Assembly (NCBI GenBank): GCA_937876355.1
Contig: CALFHN010000124.1
Location: forward strand, 1-59,917
Direction of reading: 5' to 3'
Source: an uncultured Bacteroidota bacterium
Lineage (GTDB): Bacteria; Bacteroidota; Rhodothermia; Rhodothermales; UBA10348
DNA: 59,917 nt
Shown: positions 52,270 to 59,917 of the stretch, piece after piece
How the letters are laid out: every line of letters starts with the position of its first letter
Position numbering within the stretch: the first letter of the stretch is position 1
The notes under the pieces: model-generated
Database searches by the model: none
The model's input: only the letters and a program-made list of their open reading frames with translations
Told to the model about the DNA's origin: nothing
Translations under genes and position numbers: made by a program

Positions 52270-53778
52270 TTGTCAGCAATAACTCCCATTAAAAAGGTTC
52301 TGATTGCCAATAGAGGCGAGATTGCCGTACGGATTATTCGATCCTGCCGCGAACTAGGCCTTCAAACTGTTGCCGTATTTAGCGAGGCAGATCGAACTGC
52401 AATCCACGTCAGGATGGCCGATGAAGCCTATTTCATCGGCGAATCTCCGTCCTCAGAGTCATATTTGGTGGCAGATCGGGTCTTAAAGACCGCTTTGGAT
52501 TGCGGAGCAGATGCGATCCATCCGGGGTACGGATTTTTGTCTGAAAACAGCACTTTTGCTCGGGATTGCGAAGCGGCTGGTGTCATCTTTATTGGTCCTT
52601 CCGCTTCTTCGATTGAGGCGATGGGGGATAAAACTGCTGCCAGAGCCTTAATGGAAAAGGCTGGCGTACCCATGGCTCCTGGCACGGTCGATGCCATTTC
52701 AGACCACAAAGAGGCGGCCCAAATCGCTGACCAAATTGGTTATCCTGTTCTTATTAAGGCCGCCGCCGGAGGCGGCGGCAAGGGAATGCGAGTTGTTCTA
52801 GACCCGCAGGATTTCATTTCCTCCTTGGAGGCGGCCTCCCGCGAGGCGACGTCGGCTTTTGGCGATGGCCGCGTATTTATCGAAAAGTACATTAGCCATC
52901 CCCGGCATATAGAATTCCAGATCTTGGCAGACAAACAAGGAAACGTTGTTCATCTTTTTGAACGAGAGTGTTCTATTCAGCGCCGCCACCAGAAAGTTGT
53001 AGAAGAAGCTCCCTCAAGTGTCCTGACACCCGAACTCAGGCAAAAGATGGGGGATGCTGCCATTGCAGCCGCTCGCTCTTGCGATTATCTCGGGGCGGGG
53101 ACAATTGAATTTCTTGTCGACAAGGACATGAACTTCTATTTCATGGAAATGAACACAAGGCTGCAAGTTGAGCACCCTGTAACAGAATTGATAACAGGGA
53201 TTGATTTGGTGGCAGCTCAAATTCGCGTGGCTGAGGGCCATCCTTTACCCTGGAAACAGGATGATATCCGTATGAATGGGCACGCGGTAGAGTCGCGGGT
53301 TTATGCCGAAGACCCTTCGAATAATTTCCTGCCTGCCCCCGGATTTTTGGAACAGCACTCGCCACCAGCCGGATTTGGTGTACGTTTGGATGCAGGGGTC
53401 GAAGAAGGGAGCGAAATTCCGATGTATTACGATCCTATGATTTCAAAACTGTCTACTTGGGGATCGAATAGGCAAGAAGCCATTGCGCGTATGTCACGGG
53501 CCCTTGAAGAATATCAGATTACTGGCGTACCCACTACAATTCCCTTTTGCCATTTCGTGATGAACCACGAATCCTTTACGTCTGGACATTTTTCGACCCA
53601 TTTTGTGGCTGATCACTTTTCTGGTGATGCCCTTCGAAATACTGACCCCGATTTGGAAAGAGACTTGGCTATGGCAGCTGCGTTATACGTTGATGCCTAC
53701 CACAGTGCAAAAAATGGTTCTGCGAAACCAGTTGAAGTGACCGAAGTGAGTCGTTGGCAAAAAAACAGGCGAGATTAG
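52270..53778 (+). CDS. accC: Biotin carboxylase (AccC/PCC-alpha type)
   Basis: ATP-dependent carboxylation of biotin for acyl-CoA carboxylase, first part of fatty acid or propionyl-CoA metabolism. Motifs are classical: KKVLIANRGEIAVRIIR, AAGGGGKGMRVV (ATP loop), ERECSIQRRHQKVVEEAPS, EMNTRLQVEHPVTE and ESRVYAEDP. No ATG lies near the start: TTG 52270 gives MSAITPIKKVLIANRGEIA, while TTG 52195 adds 25 residues. About 50 residues beyond the usual carboxylase end (AAALYVDAYHSAKNGS...) suggest a PCC-like subunit. No biotin carrier domain is present, so a separate BCCP must exist. It is convergent with trmB, overlapping by 4 bp. Confidence 0.88.
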   Translation: MSAITPIKKVLIANRGEIAVRIIRSCRELGLQTVAVFSEADRTAIHVRMADEAYFIGESPSSESYLVADRVLKTALDCGADAIHPGYGFLSENSTFARDCEAAGVIFIGPSASSIEAMGDKTAARALMEKAGVPMAPGTVDAISDHKEAAQIADQIGYPVLIKAAAGGGGKGMRVVLDPQDFISSLEAASREATSAFGDGRVFIEKYISHPRHIEFQILADKQGNVVHLFERECSIQRRHQKVVEEAPSSVLTPELRQKMGDAAIAAARSCDYLGAGTIEFLVDKDMNFYFMEMNTRLQVEHPVTELITGIDLVAAQIRVAEGHPLPWKQDDIRMNGHAVESRVYAEDPSNNFLPAPGFLEQHSPPAGFGVRLDAGVEEGSEIPMYYDPMISKLSTWGSNRQEAIARMSRALEEYQITGVPTTIPFCHFVMNHESFTSGHFSTHFVADHFSGDALRNTDPDLERDLAMAAALYVDAYHSAKNGSAKPVEVTEVSRWQKNRRD

Positions 53779-54719
53779 ACCCAAGTTTGATCTAGTTCCA
53801 ACCCTTGGGAAACCAACCAGTCGGTAACTGCCAAAACAGCCTCCCGGACGCCTTTTGTTGTCATTGGATCGCCAAACGGTTGTAGACTAACGTAAACCCC
53901 ATCCTTTTTGGGCCACGCTTGAATCAGCAATTCTTGTCGAAAATCCTGCTCTTCCGAAATAACTTTGAACAGCAAACCCTGTGAGTCCAATTCGCGGTAA
54001 GCTTCCATAACAAAAGCGTGCCCACCTTCAAAACGTCGAACTTGTTTGGTGAAGGGTCCGACGTTTTCTAATGATCCTTTAAGTGTAGCGTGCTGCATTT
54101 CGATCGATGAGATTGGGCGAGGAGCCGAAGGAATTACCGTATGACACCGAAACTCGGCGTGAAAAATGGGTTTTTGCTGGTCGCGCCATTTCCGAGCATA
54201 TTTGGTCTCGAGTGTGGCAGGCGGCGGCGGACCCTGAATCACATCAAAACAAAGTGATTCTTGACCCTGTTGAACAGAAAACTCAAAATATTCAGGATGG
54301 TCCGTGGTCAGAAAAAGTGATCCCCCGGGCTTTAATCTGGAAGACAATATTTGGAAAAATGGAACCTGAAGAAGGCGATTTTTTAGGTGCTTTTTACGTG
54401 GCCATGGATCCGGGAAGTTTACAAAAACTCTGTCAAGCGACCCTTCCTCAAACACATCTCTCACTAAAAAGCGGGCGTTTCCCTTGAACAATCGTACTTC
54501 TCGAATGCCAGACCTATTCATTCTGCGGTAGGCTCGCCATACAGAACCTAGAGATACTTCTGCACCCACCAAATTCCACTCGGGATTTGCCGATGCTAGA
54601 TGCTCGAGGTATCGGCCATCTCCAAATCCTACCTCAAACACAAGCGGTCCCGTTCGTGAAAACAGATCGCTTGCGGACATAGGAGTCTTTAGATCTGACG
54701 CTTTAAGTAGAATGGACAT
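53775..54719 (-). CDS. trmB: tRNA (guanine-N7)-methyltransferase with C-terminal extension
   Basis: SAM-dependent enzyme that makes m7G46 in tRNA. The SAM motif FEVGFGDGRYLEHLA is clear, as are VGAEVS, FVNFPDPWPRKKHLKNRL (active-site motif) and LTTDHPEYFEF. Typical TrmB is about 220 aa; this is 314 aa. The extra C-terminal ~90-100 residues (from about LKGSLENVGPF) form a strand-rich segment not present in the short family. Some Aquifex-type homologues are also longer. Confidence 0.9.
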   Translation of the reverse strand: MSILLKASDLKTPMSASDLFSRTGPLVFEVGFGDGRYLEHLASANPEWNLVGAEVSLGSVWRAYRRMNRSGIREVRLFKGNARFLVRDVFEEGSLDRVFVNFPDPWPRKKHLKNRLLQVPFFQILSSRLKPGGSLFLTTDHPEYFEFSVQQGQESLCFDVIQGPPPPATLETKYARKWRDQQKPIFHAEFRCHTVIPSAPRPISSIEMQHATLKGSLENVGPFTKQVRRFEGGHAFVMEAYRELDSQGLLFKVISEEQDFRQELLIQAWPKKDGVYVSLQPFGDPMTTKGVREAVLAVTDWLVSQGLELDQTWV

Positions 54720-54838
54720 ACGACTTGGGACTTAGACAGCGGTCGAACGAACCAGAATGGCTCAATATCTGCCGGCATTTAACGGTCTGCGGCAAGATTC
54801 GAACAATATGATAATGAAAGTGGACTGATGAAAGGCTT

Positions 54839-55342
54839 TTATTCACCCGCTGGCGCAGCAGCTCGAAGTCCCAATTCCCGATCAACCAAAAATAATCCTT
54901 GACCAGAATTGCCGGCTAAACGGATGCTATCAATAATGGCTTCAGCATTTTCTTCTTCTTCAACTTGTTCGTCGATATACCAGTGCAATAGTGTTTGCAT
55001 AGCATAGTCTTTTTCTTCGACTGCAACTTCGTACAAATCGTGAATCAATTTGGTGACGTGACGTTCGTGCTCGAGAACCTGCTCAAAAGCTTCAAGTGCT
55101 GAATCAAAGGTAGCAGTCGGCTGATCTAGTTGAAATAGAACCGGAGTTTTGCCGCGGCGAATAACATGATCGAACAACTTCGTAGCGTGAAATGTCTCTT
55201 CCTGCCACTGAATACGCATCCAGTTAGCGGCGCCGCTCATTTTCATTCCTTCAAATTGAGCGGACATCGACAAGTAGATGTATGCAGACTGAAATTCGGC
55301 TTGAATTTGTTTATTTACTGCGTCTAACATTCGCTGATTCAT
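54839..55342 (-). CDS. ftnA: Non-heme ferritin
   Basis: Iron storage protein (167 aa, 24-mer family). Ferroxidase ligands are in place: E16 (QIQAEFQSAYIYL), E49 and H52 (WQEETFHATK) and the Glu near 93 (EHERHVTK). The QTLLHWYIDEQVEEEENA helix is also typical. It lacks the Met of bacterioferritin heme sites. It stands alone between trmB and porX. Confidence 0.93.
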   Translation of the reverse strand: MNQRMLDAVNKQIQAEFQSAYIYLSMSAQFEGMKMSGAANWMRIQWQEETFHATKLFDHVIRRGKTPVLFQLDQPTATFDSALEAFEQVLEHERHVTKLIHDLYEVAVEEKDYAMQTLLHWYIDEQVEEEENAEAIIDSIRLAGNSGQGLFLVDRELGLRAAAPAGE

Positions 55343-55561
55343 GGTTCGTCTTCCTTTGGAAATTCCTTTAAATTAATAGTCCTTGTACGGTCTGGGCCAA
55401 TTCCCGTTCAGATAAAATAAGCCATTTCTTGGAGATTCACGGGGAACGAACAAAACAACCTGCTAGTCGGTACTACCTGCTCATTGCTCCCTAATCTTCT
55501 AAAGGAATCGCCGCCGGCTCATCGTTACTATTTTATATTTGCGGACGAATCCAACTTAGCA

Positions 55562-57127
55562 ATGCCAACACCTCAACGCATCCTTTGGGCAGACGATCAA
55601 ATCGATCTATTGCGCCCTCACATTCTTTTTTTGGAATCAAAAGGATACCTCGTTCAAAGCGTCACAAATGGTTATGACGCCATTGAGCAAGTCCGAACGG
55701 GTAATTTTGATCTGGTCCTTTTAGACGAACAAATGCCTGGGATGGGAGGCCTTGAAGCTCTTTCCGGGATTAAGGACCTGTATTCCGATATTCCTGTCGT
55801 GATGATCACGAAGAGCGAGGAAGAGCGCATCATGGAAGAAGCGCTTGGGGGTAAGATTTCCGACTACCTAACCAAGCCAGTAAATCCGAGCCAGGTATTG
55901 TTAACCTGCAAGCGCATTCTGGATGGACGCCGAATCGAAAACGAAGCAGCCTCGCAAAACTACCTTCAGTCTTTCGGGCAGTTAACCAGTTCGTTAATGA
56001 ATCCACTAGATCATGGCGATTGGGTCAGTATTTATGAAAAACTACTTCGCCATGACCTCGATTTGGGCGATGACGAAGGGGTCAGGCAAGTCCTAGACGA
56101 TCAGTACCAAGAAGCCAATCGGGCATTTTCTAAGTATGTTGAAAACGTGTATCCAAGCTGGATAGCGAATGTTGGAAAACCACCTAACCGTGAACGACCG
56201 GTATTAAGTCATGAGGTTATCCCTCGTTGGGTACTCCCTCAGCTTGAAAAAAAGAAGCCTGTCATATTTTTTGTGATCGACTGCATGAGGCTCGATCAAT
56301 GGCTTGAATTTGAGAAATTACTTGCTCCTCTTTTTTCGATGGAGCGAGGTTATCACTATTCAATTCTCCCAACGGCCACTCCATACTCGCGGAATTCAAT
56401 TTTTTCTGGTCTTTTACCCAAAGATTTGGCCTCTACCTATCCTCGAATTTGGGCAGACGGAGAGGATGATGAGCACAGCAGGAACAGAAATGAGGAAGAA
56501 TTCCTGGGTGATCTTCTAAAAAGAAAACATCTGAACGCCAGAATTCGATACGATAAGTTGATCGGATCCAAAGACGGTCGGGAATTCCAAAACAACGTTC
56601 ACGACCTCCTCCAGGCGGATTTGAGCGCTGTTGTTGTCAATTTTGTTGATATTTTGGCGCACAGCCGATCCGATTCGGCAGTTCTAAAAGAAATTGCCCC
56701 CGATGAGCGAGCCTACCGGGCCTTAACCCGCACATGGTTCGAGCATTCTTGGTTGTATCAGGCGTTTCAGCAACTCGCTAAAACCGATTGCACAATTGTA
56801 ATTACGACGGATCACGGGGCCATCCGAAGCCTACGAGGCACAAAAGTAATTGGGGACAGGGAAACCTCGACTGCACTCCGGTACAAGTATGGCAGAAATA
56901 TAAAATGTGACGATCGTCATGCCATTTTTGTACGCAATCCGGAGGAGTATGGCCTACCAAGCGACCATCGAAGCACTAATTTTATTATCGCCAAAGAGGA
57001 CTACTATTTCGTGTACCCTACTAACTATCATCAGTATCTCAACAAATATCGGGATACTATGCAGCATGGTGGGGTTTCAATGGAAGAAATGATTCTTCCG
57101 GTTATTACGATGAAGCCTAAGAGGTAG
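55562..57127 (+). CDS. porX: PorX: two-component response regulator with PglZ domain, T9SS regulator
   Basis: REC domain (1-130) with phosphoacceptor D55 (LVLLDEQMPG) and K of the TKP motif (DYLTKPVN), followed by a PglZ/alkaline-phosphatase-superfamily domain (IFFVIDCMRLDQW, TATPYSRNSIFSG, VVNFVDILAHS, TTDHGAI, and the C-terminal MQHGGVSMEEMILPV). In Bacteroidota PorX, with the kinase PorY, controls T9SS genes and gliding; its PglZ domain has phosphodiesterase activity on oligonucleotides in studied homologues. ATG 55562 is chosen because REC starts at once (MPTPQRILWADDQ). It heads a porX-tsaE-folC operon. Confidence 0.92.
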   Translation: MPTPQRILWADDQIDLLRPHILFLESKGYLVQSVTNGYDAIEQVRTGNFDLVLLDEQMPGMGGLEALSGIKDLYSDIPVVMITKSEEERIMEEALGGKISDYLTKPVNPSQVLLTCKRILDGRRIENEAASQNYLQSFGQLTSSLMNPLDHGDWVSIYEKLLRHDLDLGDDEGVRQVLDDQYQEANRAFSKYVENVYPSWIANVGKPPNRERPVLSHEVIPRWVLPQLEKKKPVIFFVIDCMRLDQWLEFEKLLAPLFSMERGYHYSILPTATPYSRNSIFSGLLPKDLASTYPRIWADGEDDEHSRNRNEEEFLGDLLKRKHLNARIRYDKLIGSKDGREFQNNVHDLLQADLSAVVVNFVDILAHSRSDSAVLKEIAPDERAYRALTRTWFEHSWLYQAFQQLAKTDCTIVITTDHGAIRSLRGTKVIGDRETSTALRYKYGRNIKCDDRHAIFVRNPEEYGLPSDHRSTNFIIAKEDYYFVYPTNYHQYLNKYRDTMQHGGVSMEEMILPVITMKPKR

Positions 57128-57131
57128 GGGA

Positions 57132-57584
57132 ATGTCCTCATCTAAAAAAGAAGACTTGTTTCCATTTACAAGTTCATCGGAATTGGAAACCAGGTCCCTG
57201 GGCCATCGATTTGGAATATTTCTTCAGGCCGGAGATGTTGTGGCCTTAGTTGGAGACCTCGGCGCCGGTAAGACACAATTCGTAAAAGGTGTTGCTGAGG
57301 CTTTTAAATTTCCACCCGAGGATGTTTCGAGTCCAACTTTTACGATTGTCCATGAATACCGCGGCTCTGCTGCGTTGTACCACATGGATTTGTACCGATT
57401 GAAAGACGAGACAGATTTGCTTCAGGCTGGCATTGAAGAATATTTAACTTCGGGCGGTATCTCTTTAATCGAATGGCCGCAGAAGGCGGAACACCTGTTG
57501 CCTGCCGGAACCCACATTATTTCGATTACCCACCAATCAGAGGGCAAGCGCTTGTTGGAATATGTTTGCCTGCGTACTCCATGA
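57132..57584 (+). CDS. tsaE: tRNA t6A synthesis ATPase TsaE
   Basis: ATPase that supports TsaB-TsaD in making N6-threonylcarbamoyladenosine at position 37 of tRNAs reading ANN codons. The Walker A loop is GDLGAGKT (41-48), with SSPTFTIVHEY and MDLYRLKDE as in the family. Length is 150 aa. It begins 4 bp after porX; the pair is common in Bacteroidota. The stop overlaps the folC start (ATGA). Confidence 0.94.
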   Translation: MSSSKKEDLFPFTSSSELETRSLGHRFGIFLQAGDVVALVGDLGAGKTQFVKGVAEAFKFPPEDVSSPTFTIVHEYRGSAALYHMDLYRLKDETDLLQAGIEEYLTSGGISLIEWPQKAEHLLPAGTHIISITHQSEGKRLLEYVCLRTP

Positions 57585-58846
57585 CCCCTTTTACCGACAA
57601 GGTGATGTCACTTCCGCGATATGCGAGTGACGGAAAAGTGGCCATTAATCCTGGTTTTGACCGCATTGAGGCTCTTTTGGCTGCAATGGGTAATCCAAAC
57701 CAACGATTTGAAGTAGCATTGGTCGCGGGCACCAACGGAAAAGGTTCGACAGCCTCCCTTATGGCCGCGTGTTTGACTTCAGCCGGCATTAAAACAGGCC
57801 TTCATACGTCTCCACATCTGTTGCATGTCTCTGAACGGATGAAAGTAGATGGACGAACACCGTCCCCTGACTGGCTAGAACGAGCATGTAAAACATACTT
57901 CAGCTATTTCGAATCTGTCGGCGCTAGTTTTTTCGAGGCCTCATTGGCTTTATCCTTGCTTTGGTTTGCAGATCAAAAAGTGACCCACGCAGTCATCGAG
58001 GTTGGGCTGGGCGGCCGCTTGGACGCAACAAATGTGTTGAGTGCAAAAGTTAGTGTCATAACGGGTGTGGCACTGGATCACACAGAGATATTAGGAGATT
58101 CCATAGAAAAAATAGCGAGAGAAAAAGCTGGCATAATCAAACGGGAAACACCAGTCGTACTGGGAAAAATGACTTCCGAAGCCGTCCAGGCTATTTTCGA
58201 GATCGCAAAGGTGTCCGATTCGCCCGTAATTATCGCGAATCGTCATGTAGTGGTTCATCCCTTAGATAACAGCCGTTTTCGATTGGTTATAGACGGCTAT
58301 GTTGTCGACAACGTTTTGATTTCCTTGCACGGTTCGCATCAGCTTGGAAATGCTATTACGGCCTTGTGCGCACTGCGATCTTGGGTGCCGAATATGGAAG
58401 AGTCATCGATTCAAAAAGGATTTAGCCATGTTCAATCGCTGACTGGACTAAGAGGTCGAGCCGAGGTCATTCAACAAGATCCGATAATCATGGTTGATGT
58501 AGCGCACAATCCAGATGCCATTATCACGGCACTAGCTGCGTTCGACTCCCTTCGAAGTAGCAGGCCGTCGCCTGTCGTCATTATTGGGTTACTTGACGAT
58601 AAAGATGCAGCCGAAATTGGGCGTGTCTTGGCCACGGCGAAGATTAGGGTGTGGACCGTTCCAACACAGGGAGCGAGAGGCCTTTCCGCAGAACAACTCT
58701 CAGACAAATTTGAAAAAGTGGGCGTGAAGGATATTTTGGTATGCGATTCTACAGAAAGCGCTCTTCAGAGGGTGCAAAAGAGCGACTTCGATTGTTTGGT
58801 ATGTGGGTCGCACTTAGTTGTGGCCCAGGCCATGGCAGCAACATAG
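57581..58846 (+). CDS. folC: Folylpolyglutamate synthase / dihydrofolate synthase
   Basis: Adds glutamates to folate (and L-Glu to dihydropteroate). ATG 57581, within the tsaE stop, gives 421 aa. The P-loop GTNGKGST (50-57) is followed by TGLHTSPHLLHVSERM, the catalytic EVGLGGRLDATNV and ALDHTEILGDSIEKIAREKAGI, and the C-terminal substrate domain with MVDVAHNPDA. It is the last gene of the porX-tsaE-folC run. Confidence 0.94.
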   Translation: MTPFTDKVMSLPRYASDGKVAINPGFDRIEALLAAMGNPNQRFEVALVAGTNGKGSTASLMAACLTSAGIKTGLHTSPHLLHVSERMKVDGRTPSPDWLERACKTYFSYFESVGASFFEASLALSLLWFADQKVTHAVIEVGLGGRLDATNVLSAKVSVITGVALDHTEILGDSIEKIAREKAGIIKRETPVVLGKMTSEAVQAIFEIAKVSDSPVIIANRHVVVHPLDNSRFRLVIDGYVVDNVLISLHGSHQLGNAITALCALRSWVPNMEESSIQKGFSHVQSLTGLRGRAEVIQQDPIIMVDVAHNPDAIITALAAFDSLRSSRPSPVVIIGLLDDKDAAEIGRVLATAKIRVWTVPTQGARGLSAEQLSDKFEKVGVKDILVCDSTESALQRVQKSDFDCLVCGSHLVVAQAMAAT

Positions 58847-59189
58847 AAGAACCACTTTTTGACCGGACAATATGAACCAAACTTGATTTCTGCGGTTTAT
58901 AGCCTATCTTGAGTGTAATTGTGCTTGTCGTGTGTCAATTGCATGCCGCAAGTTACGTGTCGACCCTACTCATTTCCGGTGTCGACGAGCTAGGTCCGGC
59001 GGTTTTTCCCCGCATCTAATTCTTCCCCTAAGTACTTCAATACCGTATTTCCATACAGTATTTCAACTAATTACCGAGTCTGGTCAATTGGTACCAACCA
59101 TCGACTGATACCCATAACGCGGAAATCGATCCAATCTATCGGGTACGAGGCTTCAAAATCGAAGCACAGAGCTCACTTTCATTTATTAC
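58847..59189. other. Leader/intergenic region upstream of rho
   Basis: 343 bp with no gene. It holds two copies of GTGTCGAC (about 58960 and 58979) and a pair of related ATAC(C/A)GTATTTC units near 59041-59068. A long rho leader is known to matter in other bacteria, where Rho controls its own mRNA, so these could be regulatory. I cannot assign a promoter. Confidence 0.4.
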
Positions 59190-59917
59190 ATGAAGATTGC
59201 TGAACTTCAGGACAAAAAGCTTCCTGATTTAAAAGACATCGCTAAAGAAATGAACCTTTCTGGTTTTTCTTCTATGCGCAAACAAGACATTATTTATCTG
59301 ATTCTCGAAGGCCAAGCTGAGGCCCTCGCTGGCAACAGCCGACGAGCCGAGTCGAAACCCGAAAGCGGAAATAAGCGAAGCAGCCCTCACAAACCGGCTG
59401 CTAGAAGCGAAGCGAAGGCCTCTGATGAGGAGAAACCTGCTCGCAAACCCGTCAAAAGCCGCGCAACCAGTGCCAAAAAAGACGACCCGAAAAAAGCAAC
59501 CCGAGCAAAAGTTGTAAAAAGCCCAAAAGCTTCTACAGATCAGGTTTCGGATGAAGCTGAAAACGAAGCTTCAGGCAACGATACACGATCTGAAGGCCGG
59601 GGTGACCGGCGGGGCCGAGGCCGTGGAGACCGTGATCAAGGAGGACGTGGACGCGATGATCGCGGACCTCGAGACGAAGAAAAATCAGGGCAAGAAGATA
59701 GCAGCGGCCAAGATGACCGCGACGAACGTGGCAGTAGAGACGAGCGCGGTAGCCGAGACGAACGTGGCAGTAGAGACGAACGCGGTAACCGAGACGAACG
59801 TGGCAGTAGAGACGAACGTGGTAGCCGAGACGAACGTGGCAGCAGAGACGAACGTGGTAGCCGAGACGAACGTGGTAGCCGAGACGAACGTGGTAGCCGA
59901 GACGAACGTGGTAGCCG
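59190..59917 (+). CDS. rho: Transcription termination factor Rho, N-terminal part (truncated by window end)
   Basis: Begins MKIAELQDKKLPDLKDIA, the Rho N-terminal helical domain (KQDIIYLILEGQAE). A long Lys/Arg/Ser-rich and then Arg/Gly/Asp/Glu-rich disordered segment follows, as in many Bacteroidota and actinobacterial Rho proteins. The helicase and primary RNA-binding motifs are not reached before the end of the window, so the call rests on the N domain and the insertion. The segment is made of DERGSR repeats at the end. Bacterial Rho insertions of this kind can drive phase separation or aggregation. Confidence 0.8.
   Translation, partial: MKIAELQDKKLPDLKDIAKEMNLSGFSSMRKQDIIYLILEGQAEALAGNSRRAESKPESGNKRSSPHKPAARSEAKASDEEKPARKPVKSRATSAKKDDPKKATRAKVVKSPKASTDQVSDEAENEASGNDTRSEGRGDRRGRGRGDRDQGGRGRDDRGPRDEEKSGQEDSSGQDDRDERGSRDERGSRDERGSRDERGNRDERGSRDERGSRDERGSRDERGSRDERGSRDERGSRDERGS
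59721..59917 (+). repeat. 18-nt tandem repeat coding for DERGSR units
   Basis: About eleven near-perfect copies of GACGAACGTGGYAGYMGA, the last cut off by the window edge. It encodes repeated Asp-Glu-Arg-Gly-Ser-Arg (one copy Asn in place of Ser). Third codon positions vary in the earlier copies and become uniform toward the end, which suggests recent expansion at the 3' side. The true copy number cannot be known from the window. Confidence 0.93.

Noticed and set aside
59721-59917. Possible CRISPR or satellite array
   Set aside because: The units are contiguous, have no spacers and stay in the rho reading frame.
1-59917. tRNA, rRNA, insertion sequence or prophage genes
   Set aside because: No TTCGAATCC-type T-arm with an acceptor stem, no transposase or integrase motifs and no phage genes were seen in the gaps.

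Overview
The window looks like a chromosomal segment of a free-living, aerobic member of the Bacteroidota/Rhodothermota-Balneolota assemblage. The evidence is three secreted proteins with type IX secretion (T9SS) C-terminal sorting domains, a PorX regulator, a DUF5916 outer-membrane-type protein, a Rho factor with a long disordered Arg/Asp/Gly insertion, and a B12-dependent class II ribonucleotide reductase. This assignment is inference from gene content. I found no rRNA, tRNA, CRISPR array, transposase or prophage genes.

Layout. 1-6.8 kb: a solo GIY-YIG-like ORF, a membrane-anchored peroxiredoxin, a YheT-type hydrolase, a frameshifted GH18-like gene, a phosphate transporter with its DUF47 partner, and an AI-2E-type membrane protein. 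6.9-15.1 kb: plus-strand run with YbjQ, an exported di-heme cytochrome/TPR protein, an exported M20 amidohydrolase followed by a lipoprotein RidA homologue, a DUF5916 protein, and a tight module of NHS-type permease, Tat-exported sugar isomerase and DUF1080 lipoprotein. 15.1-21 kb: DUF411 protein, Ycf48-like lipoprotein, CCA-adding-type enzyme, a Pmp3-family micro-ORF, a double-cupredoxin T9SS cargo and an orphan gene. 21-31 kb: nrdJ behind a repeat-rich leader, an ELWxxDGT-repeat T9SS cargo, two nearly identical secreted-protein genes flanking a TIGR01777 epimerase, an SDR, an orphan anchored protein and queD. 31-39 kb: glutamate dehydrogenase, aroE, Rieske oxygenase, pgeF, nadE, ruvA and an MscS channel. 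39-44.6 kb: a minus-strand aspartate-to-methionine operon (metB-like, metX, SDR, ACT-less aspartokinase, asd) behind a SAM-I riboswitch. 44.9-55.3 kb: APC permease, class IV aminotransferase, FG-GAP and BNR secreted proteins, DnaJ-type chaperone, biotin carboxylase, TrmB and ferritin. 55.5-59.9 kb: porX-tsaE-folC and the 5' part of rho, which runs off the window inside an 18-nt tandem repeat.

How the genes work together. The clearest unit is the SAM-riboswitch operon. It encodes aspartate kinase, aspartate semialdehyde dehydrogenase, homoserine acyltransferase and a transsulfuration enzyme, but no recognisable homoserine dehydrogenase. An SDR sits among these genes. PorX and the three T9SS cargos point to an active secretion route.

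The most unusual observations are these: (i) the duplicated secreted-protein cassette, whose coding regions are almost identical, whose flanks have diverged, and whose two terminators differ by compensatory base pairs; (ii) a perfect 25-bp hairpin that ends at the start codon of the M20 gene; (iii) the SDR in place of a homoserine dehydrogenase, together with an aspartokinase that lacks ACT domains; (iv) five CCGTTAT-type elements and a perfect DnaA box upstream of nrdJ.
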